A stretch of DNA of 64,000 bases from Steromphala cineraria (taxonomy: Eukaryota > Mollusca > Gastropoda > Trochida > Trochidae). Positions 45,915 to 57,911 of this stretch are shown here, one piece after another. Where the stretch lies: positions 45,375,227 through 45,439,226 of the forward strand of contig OU744732.1 of assembly GCA_916613615.1 (NCBI GenBank). The letters run 5' to 3'. The position numbers and the translations under genes are program-made. Position 1 is the first letter of the stretch. The number at the start of each line of letters is the position of its first letter. The notes beneath the pieces are model-generated. The model saw only the letters and a list, made by a program, of their open reading frames with translations. It was not told where the DNA came from and did not search any database.

Positions 45915-47815
45915 ATCATTAAAAAAACAGTTGAAAAAGGAATTCATGCACATAACGTTTCACAACTATTAGATATGTAGAAGATACTAAACCAAAATCA
46001 ATTTGAAATTTTTTTCATAACCGAGTTAATTATCAAATACGAACAATAGTGAGTTTGATCCACAATAAATTTAAAAACTAGTATTTAATGGACGGAAGTC
46101 CGTTAGTATTCTGTTTACAACTTGCCAGCGTCAATCATGCGGAATTGTGCTGAAACTTTCGCAGAACAGACCGTGGTACAAACATTATGACAGTATGACA
46201 TACATATAGTGGTATTTCACTAGTGTAATACTGATGTATGATTTCTACCATATATACAGTATAATACACGGATGGGTAATAATTGCGTTTGCGTTTGGTA
46301 TATTAATTTGATGTCAAAACACAATTAGTCACACCGAGAATCGAGTATCAATATAGGGCGTTTTAATGTGATTTTTACAATTTGATTAAGTGAACTGATC
46401 ACTCTTTTAGTAGCTGCCTTTTAACAAAGACAACGGGTTACAGCAGTTTGGGCCTTCAAACGCCCATTTAAAGAACAGAAAATTCAGTAAAATTCAACTT
46501 ATAACAATATTACTTTAGTTTTAACTGCCCTATTTCATCCAATAAAAGTTTATTTAACAAGTTGAACCCAACAGAATACAGTGTTATTCTCAAATCATAT
46601 GACTGTCAACGTATTGTCAGTTGTCAGGAACGTGATGAAAAAAAGGCAACTGGTTCGTCCCTTTTAGGCATGGTGAAATGTTTTAAGCTGTGGCAGTCAA
46701 CAAATTTGGCCTCTTGAAAGTTTATCGCGTAGTTAGAGAGCAATAGTTATTTCAGTCGTAATTTTCTTCTGATGTCAAAATGAAATAAAATAATATACTT
46801 CTCGAAAGAAGTTAATGATCAAATCAATTTGTTTTCTTATATTTTCAATAAATGAAATATTCGAATTAAAGTTCTAGGCAGAAATCATGTTAACATGGGT
46901 CCAGTATATCTTGATATCCAAAACAGTGTACAAAACATTTGCCATTTTCAATCACAACGAGTGAAACTTGTTAATGGAACAAAACAATGTAAGCTGAAGA
47001 CATGGGTTCACAATTCTACTTGCATCCTCAAAACTCAATGCTGCCAGACATGTCATGAAATTTTGATTTTGAGAGAAAAAAACAATGCCTTTGTTATTCG
47101 TTCCTTACAAAGGAAATGTTACACTGTTACACTAATATGAACATATTTCACATTATCGAGGAACTTTGTTTCAATCAAAAACAAACTACACATCTTGATC
47201 TTTAATTTCCTCTATATATGTCAGCTTTGTTATATGTATTGCCAAGGGACAACCCTTACATGTCTGAACTTTGCTAAACACATATTAACACTGGTTGTCA
47301 TGAAACAAAGTCATTATGCAGTAGAATTATCCGGAAACATGTCAGTCATGTTGTTTACTTGACATTTTACGTCTCTTTAGTGCATGACCTTGTATCACTT
47401 CTGACAGGCGAGACCATTAGCACAGGTTGACAGTTCTGATTTTTCATAGCTGCATCATATGAGTTTCCACCAAACGTTTACATCCATGTGTTAAAGATCT
47501 TTTACTTAAAACAAAGTTCTATTCTACCTTGTTAAAGCATTTTGCTGTATGAGTTAATACAACGATATTTTCGCCTGGCGATCCCATTGATCTTAGTGTA
47601 ATATAAATAATGTTTTTTCTTTGTGTAATATCCTTGGACCTGTACCACGACAATAGGTGGTCAATTGAAGAACACTAGCTGATATATAGTAATAAGAGCC
47701 ATTTGGCTAACGTTTATATTAAATGTCCAGATTTATCAACCTAGAAATCATTCACGTTGTAAATTGTGTTACGTTTATGGTTCTCCATGTCCTTTGTGTT
47801 ATTTTTCATTTGCTT
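45915..47815. other. Unassigned stretch
   Basis: No supported gene. An 81-codon + frame at 46895-47140 has several cysteines (CHFQ, QCKLK, TCILKTQCCQTCHE) but no signal peptide or family match I can name; it is treated as uncertain. Confidence 0.3.
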
Positions 47816-47819
47816 TAAA

Positions 47820-48173
47820 GGGGCAGTAGCACGTTTTTAGGGGGAATATCAGGTGATGTCAGGAAAATGAAAATAAATAGTTCCAATTGAAAGACAATGT
47901 ATTGAAACTAAATGAAGCAGTAATAATTCAAATATATATCGTAAAGTTCAGCCATGAGATTCATTTTTCTTACAAAAATGAATTAAAGGTGTTCACAAAA
48001 AAATGGCCGCCAATGGATTTTATGTGAAGCCTCATACTTTGTCCTCTGACTATGGGTGATTGGCTTGTGTAATGAGATTGTTGACACTGTCAATATGATA
48101 CATTTAGCATTTACTTACAATTATAAGTGAAATATTTAAAATGTAAAATTATCAAAAAACGTGCTACTGCCCC
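47820..48173 (+). mobile_element. TTTAAA-flanked MITE, copy 2
   Basis: Ends GGGGCAGTAGCACGTTTTT and AAAACGTGCTACTGCCCC, flanked by TTTAAA at 47814-47819 and 48174-48179. At 354 bp it is nearly the same length as copy 1 (353 bp), in inverse orientation. Internal landmarks: ATGGCCGCCAATGGATTTTA and TCCTCTGACTATGGGTGATT. Confidence 0.9.
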
Positions 48174-48179
48174 TTTAAA

Positions 48180-48880
48180 ATAAATGTTCAGTAATGTTAT
48201 TGTAAAAGGTGGTTTTCTCCATTTCTACTCAAATTACCAAAAATAAGTACATGTTGTTCGCTATATCCGTGTTCTACTGTATATGTACGTTGAATTATGT
48301 TAACTGCCATATGAAGTAACATTCGCAAATGCATTTCGAATCAGGTTATCATATACTTTGATGGATGTCGAACCATTGAAACCTCTTAGTCATTATCTTG
48401 TTCTCAAACTCTTACAGTTCTAGGTACGAAATACGTTTGGGAACAGTTAGTATGAATGATTAATGCTCATTTGCATTGTCTGGCGTCTTGTGTTCAGCGA
48501 TCACGGATAACTTCTGATTTCTTGGTCAATGATTACATCCCTTGTGCTTTGGTAGATAATCAAACTGGTTATAAAAGTGTGGAATTACATATGATCAGAA
48601 TGACATCATTGTAATGTATCGAAACATTAGAATTCATATTCCCCAAATATGCAATGAACCTCAATGAACATATTTGCTAAAATGTGACAACACAAATCCA
48701 TGTTTTTTTAAACTTAATTCTTTGAACATTCTAGTGAGAATAAAAATGTTTCATTGCAAAAAAAGACATGTAAATCATGATACATGGACAAAATTCAAAC
48801 TTCAATCTTTCACAGATTCATGTTTCATAGTTCCTGAAAGAAAACATTTTAACGTGTTAAGTTTATGAAGTTCCTGCCAT
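48180..48880. other. Unassigned stretch
   Basis: No gene, RNA or repeat recognised. A 64-codon + frame at 48674-48868 shows no features. Confidence 0.3.
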
Positions 48881-48884
48881 AAGG

Positions 48885-49117
48885 GTGAGGTGATGTGGGG
48901 TTTATCGCCGCTTTCAAGAGTATTATTGCAGGGAGAAAGCCCGCAACTCTATTGTGACTATGCATTGCGGTGAAACCTGCGAGCATCGGCTGGAACTAGC
49001 AACCATGGGTAGTACTCAGTTCTCAACTGCAGACAAAGTTGTCGAGCCCCTGACGGGATTCGAACCACGGACCTCCTGATCCGAAGCCGAACGCGCTAAC
49101 AACTGCGCTATCCCGCC
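48885..49117 (-). mobile_element. tRNA-headed SINE, best-preserved copy
   Basis: Read on the minus strand, the head starts GGGGGCGGGATAGCGCAGTT. The A box TAGCGCAGTTGTTAGCGC is at 49110-49093 and the B box GGTTCGAATCCC at 49066-49055, the internal RNA polymerase III promoter. The body then holds CAGGTTTCACCGCAATGCAT and GCGGGCTTTCTCCCTGCAAT, and the tail ends ACCCCACATCACCTCAC. The acceptor arms do not pair, so this is not a functional tRNA gene. It lacks the TTCCACTTATATCACGG segment found in the other copies. Confidence 0.85.
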
Positions 49118-49119
49118 CC

Positions 49120-51400
49120 CTAATGAATGTACAAAATTGTTGCCAATTCACGAATACACTAGCTGTTTATGTATTCCTTGATATTTGCCCAAAGGATTAG
49201 CCACTGGTTGTACAAGGACTGTTAATTTCCCGAATTTTTACCCCATGTTATATTCGTGTGATTATATCATAGTGTTATTTGTCAGATTTCACGACTAATC
49301 CTGATATTTTTATGTATGCCGCCGAAGAAAAACTTTTCTAAACTTGCTTTGGTCTTTGATCTTTACATAAACACATATGTCGACCGGTTGTCATTACACC
49401 AAATCATTATACTTCTCAACTAGTCGGAAACAGCTCAGTCGCGTTGTTTTGTTGACCTTTGTAGTTTCACTAGACGCGATAATGCATTCCTAAGATTATA
49501 AACTTGTATACGTTTTTTCCATTTAAAATTCCTTTGAAGTTACGTTAGACATTAAAAACTAAAGTTTCTAAACGGGTTTCCGTTTGATAATATACCAACC
49601 TCAACAAAGATCCTGTGTCGCAAAACTTAAATGATAAATACATCGGCAGCTACCGATCTCTATATTGTTTAGGTGGAATGTGCCGTTTTTTTAAAAACAT
49701 GGAAGGGTATGATAAACTGCTTATCATTTGGAGTAATTGTGAGATTCAAAAAACTTTTACGTGGGGAAAATAATCTTTAAACTGTATTTTCCTTAAAAGT
49801 TTAACGAGGCAATTAAATTGAACAACAAAGGCATTTTGGGTATATCATAAGAATCTCAAGGCATCTTGGATCCAGAGTTCGACCTTTAATAACAACATGG
49901 AACGTAGATGAGCACTTTTCTGTGATGCAAATATGTTTCTCTAAACTATAGCTTCATTATTATTGAAATGATAATATCGATAATTCAATCATTAGTTTCA
50001 GTTTGCTCATAATTCAAAATCGAAAGATAATAATCTCGGACATAGAAATAAATTGTTTTTTACGACTTTAATGTGGTAAAAATTTCAGATTTGAATGATC
50101 AATCTTCGTTTAAAACCATTATCCTAACTTTTGTTTTAAAGAGTTTGCGAAAGTTTATATGAGTTTACAGAAGAGAAAAAGGTGGCTTGTATACACGTTG
50201 AATAATTTAAAGTAAAAATGTATGTTTTTGATGTATGTTGTAGACTGGTAATGAACTGTGATCTCAAGGCGGTCATGGATAACATGAATTCTTTGTAAAA
50301 CTATATACCGTGTGTTCTTTATTAGTTATGCGTGTTCTTTATTAGTTATGCGTAAGATGGTTTTAAAATGCAGAAAATAAATAATGTAGTCAGTCCGTGT
50401 GTATAGGGTCTTAATCTCAAGTGACAAAATGCTAGTTTAACATGTTTTGTTTTTCAATTGCAAATTTATAAGCAGGCCCTGAGTTCAGTAACATGAACTT
50501 GCTCGGGTTGTTTACAACATTCTATGTTAAAAGCAATGTCTAACTGAACGTAAGGCTGTTCGTTTTATCAGTCATTGCTGAACATTACCAGTGTTAAATG
50601 AATCCGAACATGGTGGTTTTACAAACAAGGTTAAGCTTATTTATTTGCAAAAAAAAAAAATCATCCAAAAATCTTAACACCTTCAATTCACGGACATATT
50701 TTTGAACACGAAACATAAATATTTCAATGTCGGAAGGCGTCTAAGGTAGTTTTAAAGGTATTGATGTTCCACGCCTTTCACCAAAGTAAGTTCTTCGCAA
50801 ACCTGACGAGGCACCAGAGATTCAAACACAAGTGCGCAACAGCATGTAAGGCATGATGTTAAGATTTCAAGATAGAGGGACTATCAGCACAACAAGCCCG
50901 TTTTACAGGATGTTTCCTCTTATTTGGGGGTTTGTGTTCAGCTTTAGAGTATTTGTATTAAGTTTTGAAGATTTTTTGCCAATTGTATGCTAGTCCGGAT
51001 TCAGAACCGTTTAGAGCTAACACCAAGAGTTCCCCTTGCAGGTTCGATGGTTGGTGAATCCTGGGACAGATTTTTTTCTTAGCTCTTTTGGCAGCACGTT
51101 TACAGCCATCAAATATGTGGAGATGTTGAGCCTGACAATCCCAGTGGAAATAAAATTGTTTTATTGCTATAAGTAAATTCGTTAACGTGACCATACTGTG
51201 CAAGATTATTATCTAAATTTATTTTTGATTGTAGTGTAGCACTTTATAATGCACAACGACAAGGCGCCTCAAATCATGAAGTCTTTCTTGGGATAAACCT
51301 TTGTGATATGCAGCATGCAGATACTTTAAGCTTATTCCAGATGTCGAAGGTTGCAATTCTTATGAGTTTATTGTCGAAGCCATGCTGTCTACGAAATATT
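49120..51400. other. Unassigned stretch
   Basis: AT-rich. A 21 bp unit (GTGTTCTTTATTAGTTATGC) is duplicated in tandem at about 50312-50354. A 12-base A run lies near 50649. An 81-codon minus frame (50958-51203) shows a basic KRAAKRAKKK run but nothing recognisable. Confidence 0.3.
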
Positions 51401-51407
51401 CATTCAA

Positions 51408-51760
51408 TGGGTGAGTGAGTGAGTGAGTTGGTGTTTTACGTGTTTTGAACAATATTTCAGTTATTAAACACGTGGATGTTGCCATCCAAAAGAGAGTAGA
51501 CAGATCAGAGAGAAAGGGATCGAAAGGATGAGGGAAAAGACGGAAAGAAAGGCATAGTAAGAGATAGAAAGTAGGTTTTTGAAGGACTCACATTTGGTCT
51601 GGCTTCTACCCGTCGACCTGTCCAGCTTGGGTGACCCTACCAGGAGCATGGAAGCTCCTGCTGGTATAGCTCTCGGGGTCGCAGAAGCACACAAACCACC
51701 ACACCACGATAAGGTAATGAGTCCAGTGGTGGTATTCATTCAAAAGGGCCTCCGATTAAG
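51408..51760. repeat. Dispersed repeat with GAGT microsatellite, right arm inverted at 53.6 kb
   Basis: Begins with a GAGT run (51411-51434) and GTTTTACGTGTTTTGAACAA, continues through a purine-rich tract, and then holds GGCTTCTACCCGTCGACCTG and CACACAAACCACCACACC. The stretch 51470-51715 is present in reverse at 53622-53830. Confidence 0.6.
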
Positions 51761-51804
51761 CCTGAAACTTTTCTTAAAATGACCTATTGGGACTGCAGGC
51801 ATTC

Positions 51805-51880
51805 CAATCTCTCCCCACAGAGGTAGATCAAGTCATAAAATGTTGATATTACCTCTGTTCTAACAAGACCAAATCCATTG
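51805..51880. repeat. Single TIR of the long-TIR MITE family
   Basis: ATCTCTCCCCACAGAGGTAG through TACCTCTGTTCTAACAAGA is a left TIR. No right partner was found in the next kilobase. Confidence 0.5.
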
Positions 51881-52089
51881 TTTCCTGTAGTTGGTAATTG
51901 TCTAAAAACGATTGAAGGCTACATTTCTTTCTATTGAGGTGGAAAGAAAATATCGAGGCATAGGAAAATAGGAAAATTTTGGACTTATTTTGTTGAGAAA
52001 ATGTCTTGAATCTAATTATTTCATAAAATTCAATGTCACAACAGTATTTGTTCAAGAAGTGACCTTTCCTTTAGGCACCCAACAATGAA

Positions 52090-53560
52090 AACGAAACAAT
52101 GAGCAAAGTCGTTTTAAAGTTTACTATTTATATAAGGCATTGCAGTGTAGAAATAAATTAATGCAGAAAAAAGCTTGAAAGTGTTATGAAGTATATGACG
52201 ATTTGTGTAAAATATTTACTTATTTTATTATGAATCCAGGGTTGGTTTATTTGCTTAATGTGTCTTCCCTTATGCATTTACTTGAGATCTGACAATGACC
52301 TCATCCAGACCTATCAAACACACGTAATTTAAGTCCACCTCTGATGCGTTGCTCAGTCTGTTCATATCTCATGTCCGAGTAGCAGAACCATTCACAATGC
52401 CATTTGTCTGGGTCAACAAGGATTGTACCGAATTATCCATCTTGGAGATAACATCTGAAGGGACACACAGAGCATATCTACTCTTTCCCCTGTCAGTCTC
52501 GCAAAATTCTTCGTTACACTTGTCCTTCAGATCCCCAACTCGATTTGCCAAAATTTGCATCAATTTTCGCTAGTGACAAACATGACTTTTGAACTCTTCC
52601 GGATCTGAAATGCTTGAAAATGCTTGCTTAGGATTAAGTAGATTTAATTTAAGATTTAAATTTTGCTTACTCCTATCAAGTTGAAATCACAATTGGAACC
52701 TCCCAGGTTGAGTTTTTTTCCAGATGGACAAATAATTGGTATGTATGCTGTTAATCCTAGTCATTTTCTGCAATGTCATCTAAGAGAGGGGTGATTATCT
52801 CTAGCTGTGCAAAATCTATTTCAATGCCTCTGTCAAGTGATTCCAGGGTCTACCTGAGCATCTGAGGGTCAAACTATCCCTTCGTACTGGATTCAGAGAC
52901 ACCTAGGTCCACTAACTAATTGCGCAGGATTGGGTGTTCGAAAACCAGCCAAAGACATTAAGAAAAACCTGTGGGCTATATTGTTCAATGGAAATAGTGC
53001 TTGGAAAAAAGATGCCAGTTATCTCAAATGACCTAAAGTTTCCACTCGATGACAAAAGTCTAGTAAAATGAACATGCTTAATTCATGTATATAAGGTCTT
53101 CTTCCGATGATGAGCTGTTAGCTAAAGCAATACATTCAGCCTCAGTCTGTGTACTCTGTCTACTTGATTCTTCGGTTCTGTAATTGATATTACTGTCTGT
53201 TCTTATACTAATGATGGGGTGCTTATGTTTTCAGGCGTTTCCTGAACAGTTTGATGTACAGACAAAACTTTCTGCAGTGGACTTTGTTCCCTCGCTGTAT
53301 TTTGGAAAGTGGTGACACTGATAATTTTAACCGTCAGATCTTTCACAAAGGTAGTAGTTACAAATCGATACAGTTTATTAGTGAGGAAATTTGGTTATAG
53401 CTCCGACCAACGGTCGAAGGTATATAATAATACCAACGATTTCGTCCGTCCTTCGACCTTATTTATCCGACCTATTTCCGAAAAACTGTTCATCCAATTG
53501 TTTTAAATTTTGCACATGTCTTCTACAGTAGTAGGAGAGGCTCAATACGAAATTACAACA
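52090..53560. other. Unassigned stretch
   Basis: Two overlapping open frames on opposite strands cover about 52349-52573; neither resembles a known protein. On the minus strand near 53160-53090 a short TEAECIALA reading faintly recalls Copia-type RNase H, but without supporting context. Confidence 0.25.
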
Positions 53561-53621
53561 ATTTTCGTTAATATTTGAATTTATTTAGATTTCCATGTTT
53601 TGAACTTAGTCATTTCCAATT

Positions 53622-53830
53622 AGCTTATCATGGTGTGGTGGTTTGTGGCTTCGGCGACCCTGAGAGCTATGCCAGCTGGACCTGGTGGGGTCACCCAAAC
53701 TGGACAGGTCGACCGGTAGAAGCCAGCCCAAATTCTATCTTTCACTGTGCCTTTCTTTCCTTTCCTTTCCCTTCCTTTCCCTCACCCTTTCATTTTACTC
53801 TGAATACGACCTGGCAACACTTGGCTTGAA
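53622..53830 (-). repeat. Inverted copy of the 51.5 kb repeat
   Basis: GGTGTGGTGGTTTGTGGCTT, ACAGGTCGACCGGTAGAAGC and a long pyrimidine tract are the reverse of 51470-51715, about 1.9 kb apart. The two could form a long stem across the intervening DNA. Confidence 0.65.
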
Positions 53831-53839
53831 ATAACAGCC

Positions 53840-55000
53840 CTGTAGCTTGATAAAGTCATTGAATGACAGAAAAACAAGAACAGACTCTTTTTCAAACAAA
53901 TAGAAAGAGTTATTTGGATGCAAAGGAGATGGAATACATGAATAAAGCTGTCATTCTTTCACAAATAAAAAATTCACTCTTCTCAAAACTAATTCACTTT
54001 TCTCAAAAACTAATTCCATTACTGTTTAGAAAAACAGCATTTCTATAATGGACATTTTTTGTAAATAAAAAATGATTCACATTTCGGCAGAATAATGCAA
54101 CTTGCAAATCCAGGAGTTGAAACGGCTATAACAGATAACAGATAACAAACGTGAAATCGGTTATTTTAGTTCAGCAGTTTCGTTTTTAAGCTTAATACAA
54201 AAGATCTTAATTGGAATATTTTATAATGACATCTCACTGTGAGGAGGCGAAGCCAGCAACAGTATTACAGGAAGTAATCATTGACATAGAAACTCGATGT
54301 GTAAGAGATTTCAGTTTAATAACTCAAAGCAGATACATTTTTAACACATTCGAATAAGTTGAAAGAATACAAATGTTGTTTGATGTTACTGTGATTACAG
54401 ATTACAGACCCAGTTCGTTTTTCTTTTTGGGAATTTAATTTTGAAATTGAATAATCTAAGGAACATTTAGTTTTTAAAATACCTACAGTTACTAAGATTA
54501 CCATTTAATTTACTATTCAAATAATGTACTTGGTGATAATAAAATACCTCAAAGATTCATTTTATTTTAATCATATTTTTTGTGATACTCGTGCAGGTAA
54601 ATTGCATTGTTCTTTAGATAGTAACTGTAATAAATTCATCCTCAGATGGGGAAATGATATTATGAATACGTTTCCTATGTAAGTCTTTAAAAACCCATAT
54701 ATTCTCGCGGATCCCTTACTCCCTTATCTGTCTACTCTCTTTTGGATTGTATTAGATAGCTGAAAAATTGCTGACAAATTGTTAAACCCTAACTCACTAG
54801 CACGCGTAAGCCAAATTCACATGTCCAATTTACATGGATAACAGTCATGCATCAAACATTATCATGTCACAACCGTTATTCTGACGTCTTTCGGTAAGTT
54901 TCCAAAACTATGACGGGCAAAACCTTCCTATTTTCACTATGCAACGTGGATAATCTTTAAAACTGTCAGCTTAAATAGTCGATACATCTTGATCAAATGA
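53840..55000. other. Unassigned AT-rich stretch
   Basis: No gene or repeat recognised. A TAACAGATAACAGATAACA-like short tandem lies near 54130. Confidence 0.3.
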
Positions 55001-55006
55001 CATTTT

Positions 55007-56126
55007 TAGCTCATCTGGCCTGTAAGGTCCGATGGGCTTATGGCATGGCATGGTGTCCGGCGTCCGTCCGTCCGTCCATCCGTCCGTCCGTAAACTTTGT
55101 GGAATTTCGACTTCTTCTCCAGAATCATAAGGCCTAGAAAGCTGAAACTTTATGTACAGACTCCTTGGCTAGTGAGGATTATAAATTGTAGCTTTTGTGG
55201 CCCTGTGACCCCTAATAAGGGCCACAGGGACCACACCCCTCAAAACTTTTTTTCATCTTCTTCTCCAGAACCATGAGGCCTAGGAAGCTGAAACATTGTG
55301 TACAGACTCCTTGACTAGTGAGGATTATAAATTGTAGCTTTGGTGGACCTGTGACCCCTAATAAGGGCCACAGGGGCCACACCCTAAAAACTATTTTCAT
55401 CTTCTTCTCCAGAACCATAGGGCCTAGAAAGCTGACACTTTGTGTACAGACTCCTTGACTAATGAGGATTATAAATTGTAGCTTTGGTGGACCTGTGACC
55501 CCTAAAAAGGGCCACAGGGGCCCCACCCTAAAAAACTATTTTGATCTTCTTCTCCAGAACCATAGGGCCTAGAAAGCTGCAACTTTGTGTACAGACTCCT
55601 TGACTAGTGAGGATTATAAATTGTAGCTTTGGTGGACATGTGACCCCTAATAAGGGTCACAGGGGCCACACCCTAAAAAACTATTTTGATCTTCTTCTCC
55701 AGAACCATAGGGCCTAGAAAGCTGAAACTTTGTGTACAGACTCCTTGGCTAGTGAGGATTATAAATTGTAGCTTTGGTGGCCCTGTGACCCCTTGTAAGG
55801 GCCACAGGGGCCACACCTTAAAAACCTTTTTTCATCTTCTTCTCCAGAACCATAGGCCTAGAAAGCTGAAACTTTTGTGTACAGACTCCTTGACTAGTGA
55901 GGATTATGAAATTTAGCTTTGGTGACCCTGTTGTCCCCAAAAAAGGCAACAGGAACGTCCTTCAAATCTTTTTTCATCTTCTTCTCCTGAAGTATAAGGC
56001 CTAGAAAACTGAAACTTGTCGCCTATATACTTAATTGTATGATTTGTGACCCTGTGGCCTCTACAAAGGGGGAATCACATTGGCCACACTCTACAGCATA
56101 ATTGATGATGAAGCCTGATGAGCTAG
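55007..56126. mobile_element. Non-autonomous element with 145 bp tandem repeats
   Basis: Starts TAGCTCATCTGGCCTGTAAG, then a CCGT-rich run (55064-55091), then about seven units spaced 144-146 bp. The CTCCTTG word lies at 55161, 55307, 55451, 55596, 55741 and 55886. Each unit contains CTTCTTCTCCAGAACCATA, GGCCTAGAAAGCTG and GACCCCTAATAAGGGCCACA. It ends near GAAGCCTGATGAGCTAG. Unique ends around short tandem units are typical of bivalve 'pearl'-type and Helitron-derived elements. Frames inside are repeat artefacts. Confidence 0.7.
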
Positions 56127-56639
56127 TGCGAGATAGTTATAGGAGCAGAAGATTTCTAGATCGTATCATGGAAAGATAAGGGCCGCCAGATGATTTCTAA
56201 CTGGTATCACGGATATCAACATATGAAAGATCATGGCATCAATATGATATGACACGAACAATGATAATCCGAAATCGTCATTAGCATGACATTCTCCTTT
56301 GGGGAATCTGACGGTAATCGGGGACCATTACTTTAGTTCTTACTTATACATAACCAACGATACACTTTCCATTCGGATTGAATGGGTCAAAGATCAAAAC
56401 AAGTTTACCATGCTATTCTCCGTTTAAATAAAGGCCATCGTTTGGTTCATCAGGTGTGGCTGGTTAACTGACACACTTTTATACTGATATCCTTCCATCA
56501 ATGTCCTCTGTGCAAAAAAGTTATTCAAAGTCCTTCAAAATATTCTCAAACTTATCATGGTCATGTAAGTGACATCATTATGATCTTCGAAAATTCTACC
56601 ATGTTCATCCTTGTATTTCATTGGTTAAGTATTTTGAAT

Positions 56640-57300
56640 AATTGACATCAAAGTTTATTAAGTTCATGGAGGTATAAACCTTAATAAGGGCCACATGATC
56701 CACGCCCTAAAAACCTATTTTCATCTTTCGCTCAAGAAGCGGAAGACACTTTGTGTACATACCATTTGATTAGTGAGCAATATAAATTGAAGCTTTCGTG
56801 GCCCTGTGACTCCTAATAAGGGCCACAGGGGTCATGCCCTTAAAACCTATTTTTCTTCTGGAGAAGCACAAGGCCTAGGTTCATACTTCTTGACTAGTGA
56901 GGAATATACTTCATAGCTTATGTGACCATGTGACCCCTAATAAAGGCCACAGGAGCCACATCCTTAAAACTTATTTACATCTTTTTCTCCAGAAGCGTAA
57001 AACTCATTTACATCTTTTTCTCCAGAAGCGTAAGTCCTAGAAAGCTGAAACCTTGTAAAAATACTACTTGACTAGTGAGGAATATAATTAATAAATTTGG
57101 TGACCCTTTGGTCCCTATTATGGGCCACACCCTTAAAACCTATTTTCATCTTTTTCTCCAGACGCTTAAGGCCTAGAAAGCTGAAGCCCTGTCTACAGAC
57201 TCCTACGTTAGATAAGGAGGATTCATAATTGTACATTTGATTACCCTACTTACAGGATATGATATGAAGCCTGATGAGCTACAGAGCCAATGGCTCTATT
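56640..57300. mobile_element. Second, degenerate block of the same element
   Basis: Four or so eroded ~145 bp units, ending GAAGCCTGATGAGCTACA and a 6 bp stem AGAGCC/GGCTCT (57283-57297) before a T run. The 500 bp between this and the previous block include sequence distantly like the duplicon (AACCAACGATACA, AAGATCAAAAC words near 56350-56410). Confidence 0.6.
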
Positions 57301-57309
57301 TTTGATAAT

Positions 57310-57770
57310 TTATTATTATAGAAAACAGATATGTTCTTCTGCAATCCATGACCTATACTGACCAATGTTGCATCTTCGTTACATGTTAACGATATAGTCG
57401 CTTTTCTGTCCAAGTACACTTTATGACTTCCCTGACCTATGCATTATAGGTAATAAATACTACAAATAAACATTTCTTCTTCCTTACATGAACACTATTT
57501 TACACAATGCTATGACAAGTGTTAATCACTATAGTATGAAACGTTATGCTAATGTGTAGGCTGGTGGCACGTGGCACGTAGTCCTGTGCAATGCTCAGCA
57601 ACAACGGGCGCGACATGATTAACGAGTGGCTTACCCGCTTATTGTTGAACATAAACTTGAGATTGATTACCTGGCCCACACTGAGACACAAGTGAAATGA
57701 TTTGTTGTGTCACCTTGAGCTAGAGACTTAATTAAAAATGTGCCTTACCCAGCAGGAAATGGGTACCTGA
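57310..57770. other. Unassigned stretch
   Basis: No gene or RNA recognised upstream of the Harbinger relic. Confidence 0.3.
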
Positions 57771-57870
57771 GCCCACTTGCACAAAACGATTGTATCTCTA
57801 CAATAGTTGTAACTCTGATTGTAAGGGAATATAGGGTTACATCCCTCTTGCACAAAGCGATCGTAAGTCT
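57770..57870. repeat. Possible Harbinger subterminal repeats
   Basis: CTTGCACAAAACGATTGTA near 57778 and CTTGCACAAAGCGATCGTA near 57848 are direct repeats just upstream of the HARBI1-like frame. Similar CACAAAGCG words occur at ends of some PIF/Harbinger transposons. No matching right end was found. Confidence 0.4.
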
Positions 57871-57911
57871 AGCTATGTACCTATTGTAAGCTCTTACTGT
57901 CGATGGTAAAA

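Noticed and set aside
43200..45972. Frames of 98-123 codons in the LTRs
   Set aside because: They read through the TATA/R/U5 region and are identical only because the LTRs are.
49050..49120. tRNA gene
   Set aside because: A and B boxes are present, but the acceptor arms do not pair and the sequence continues into a SINE body shared with three other loci.
53090..53160. Copia-type RNase H trace (TEAECIALA on the minus strand)
   Set aside because: Nine residues only; no catalytic motifs, LTR or flanking pol similarity.
55212..55916. Frames of 76-104 codons with internal repeats
   Set aside because: Direct translation of the 145 bp tandem repeat.
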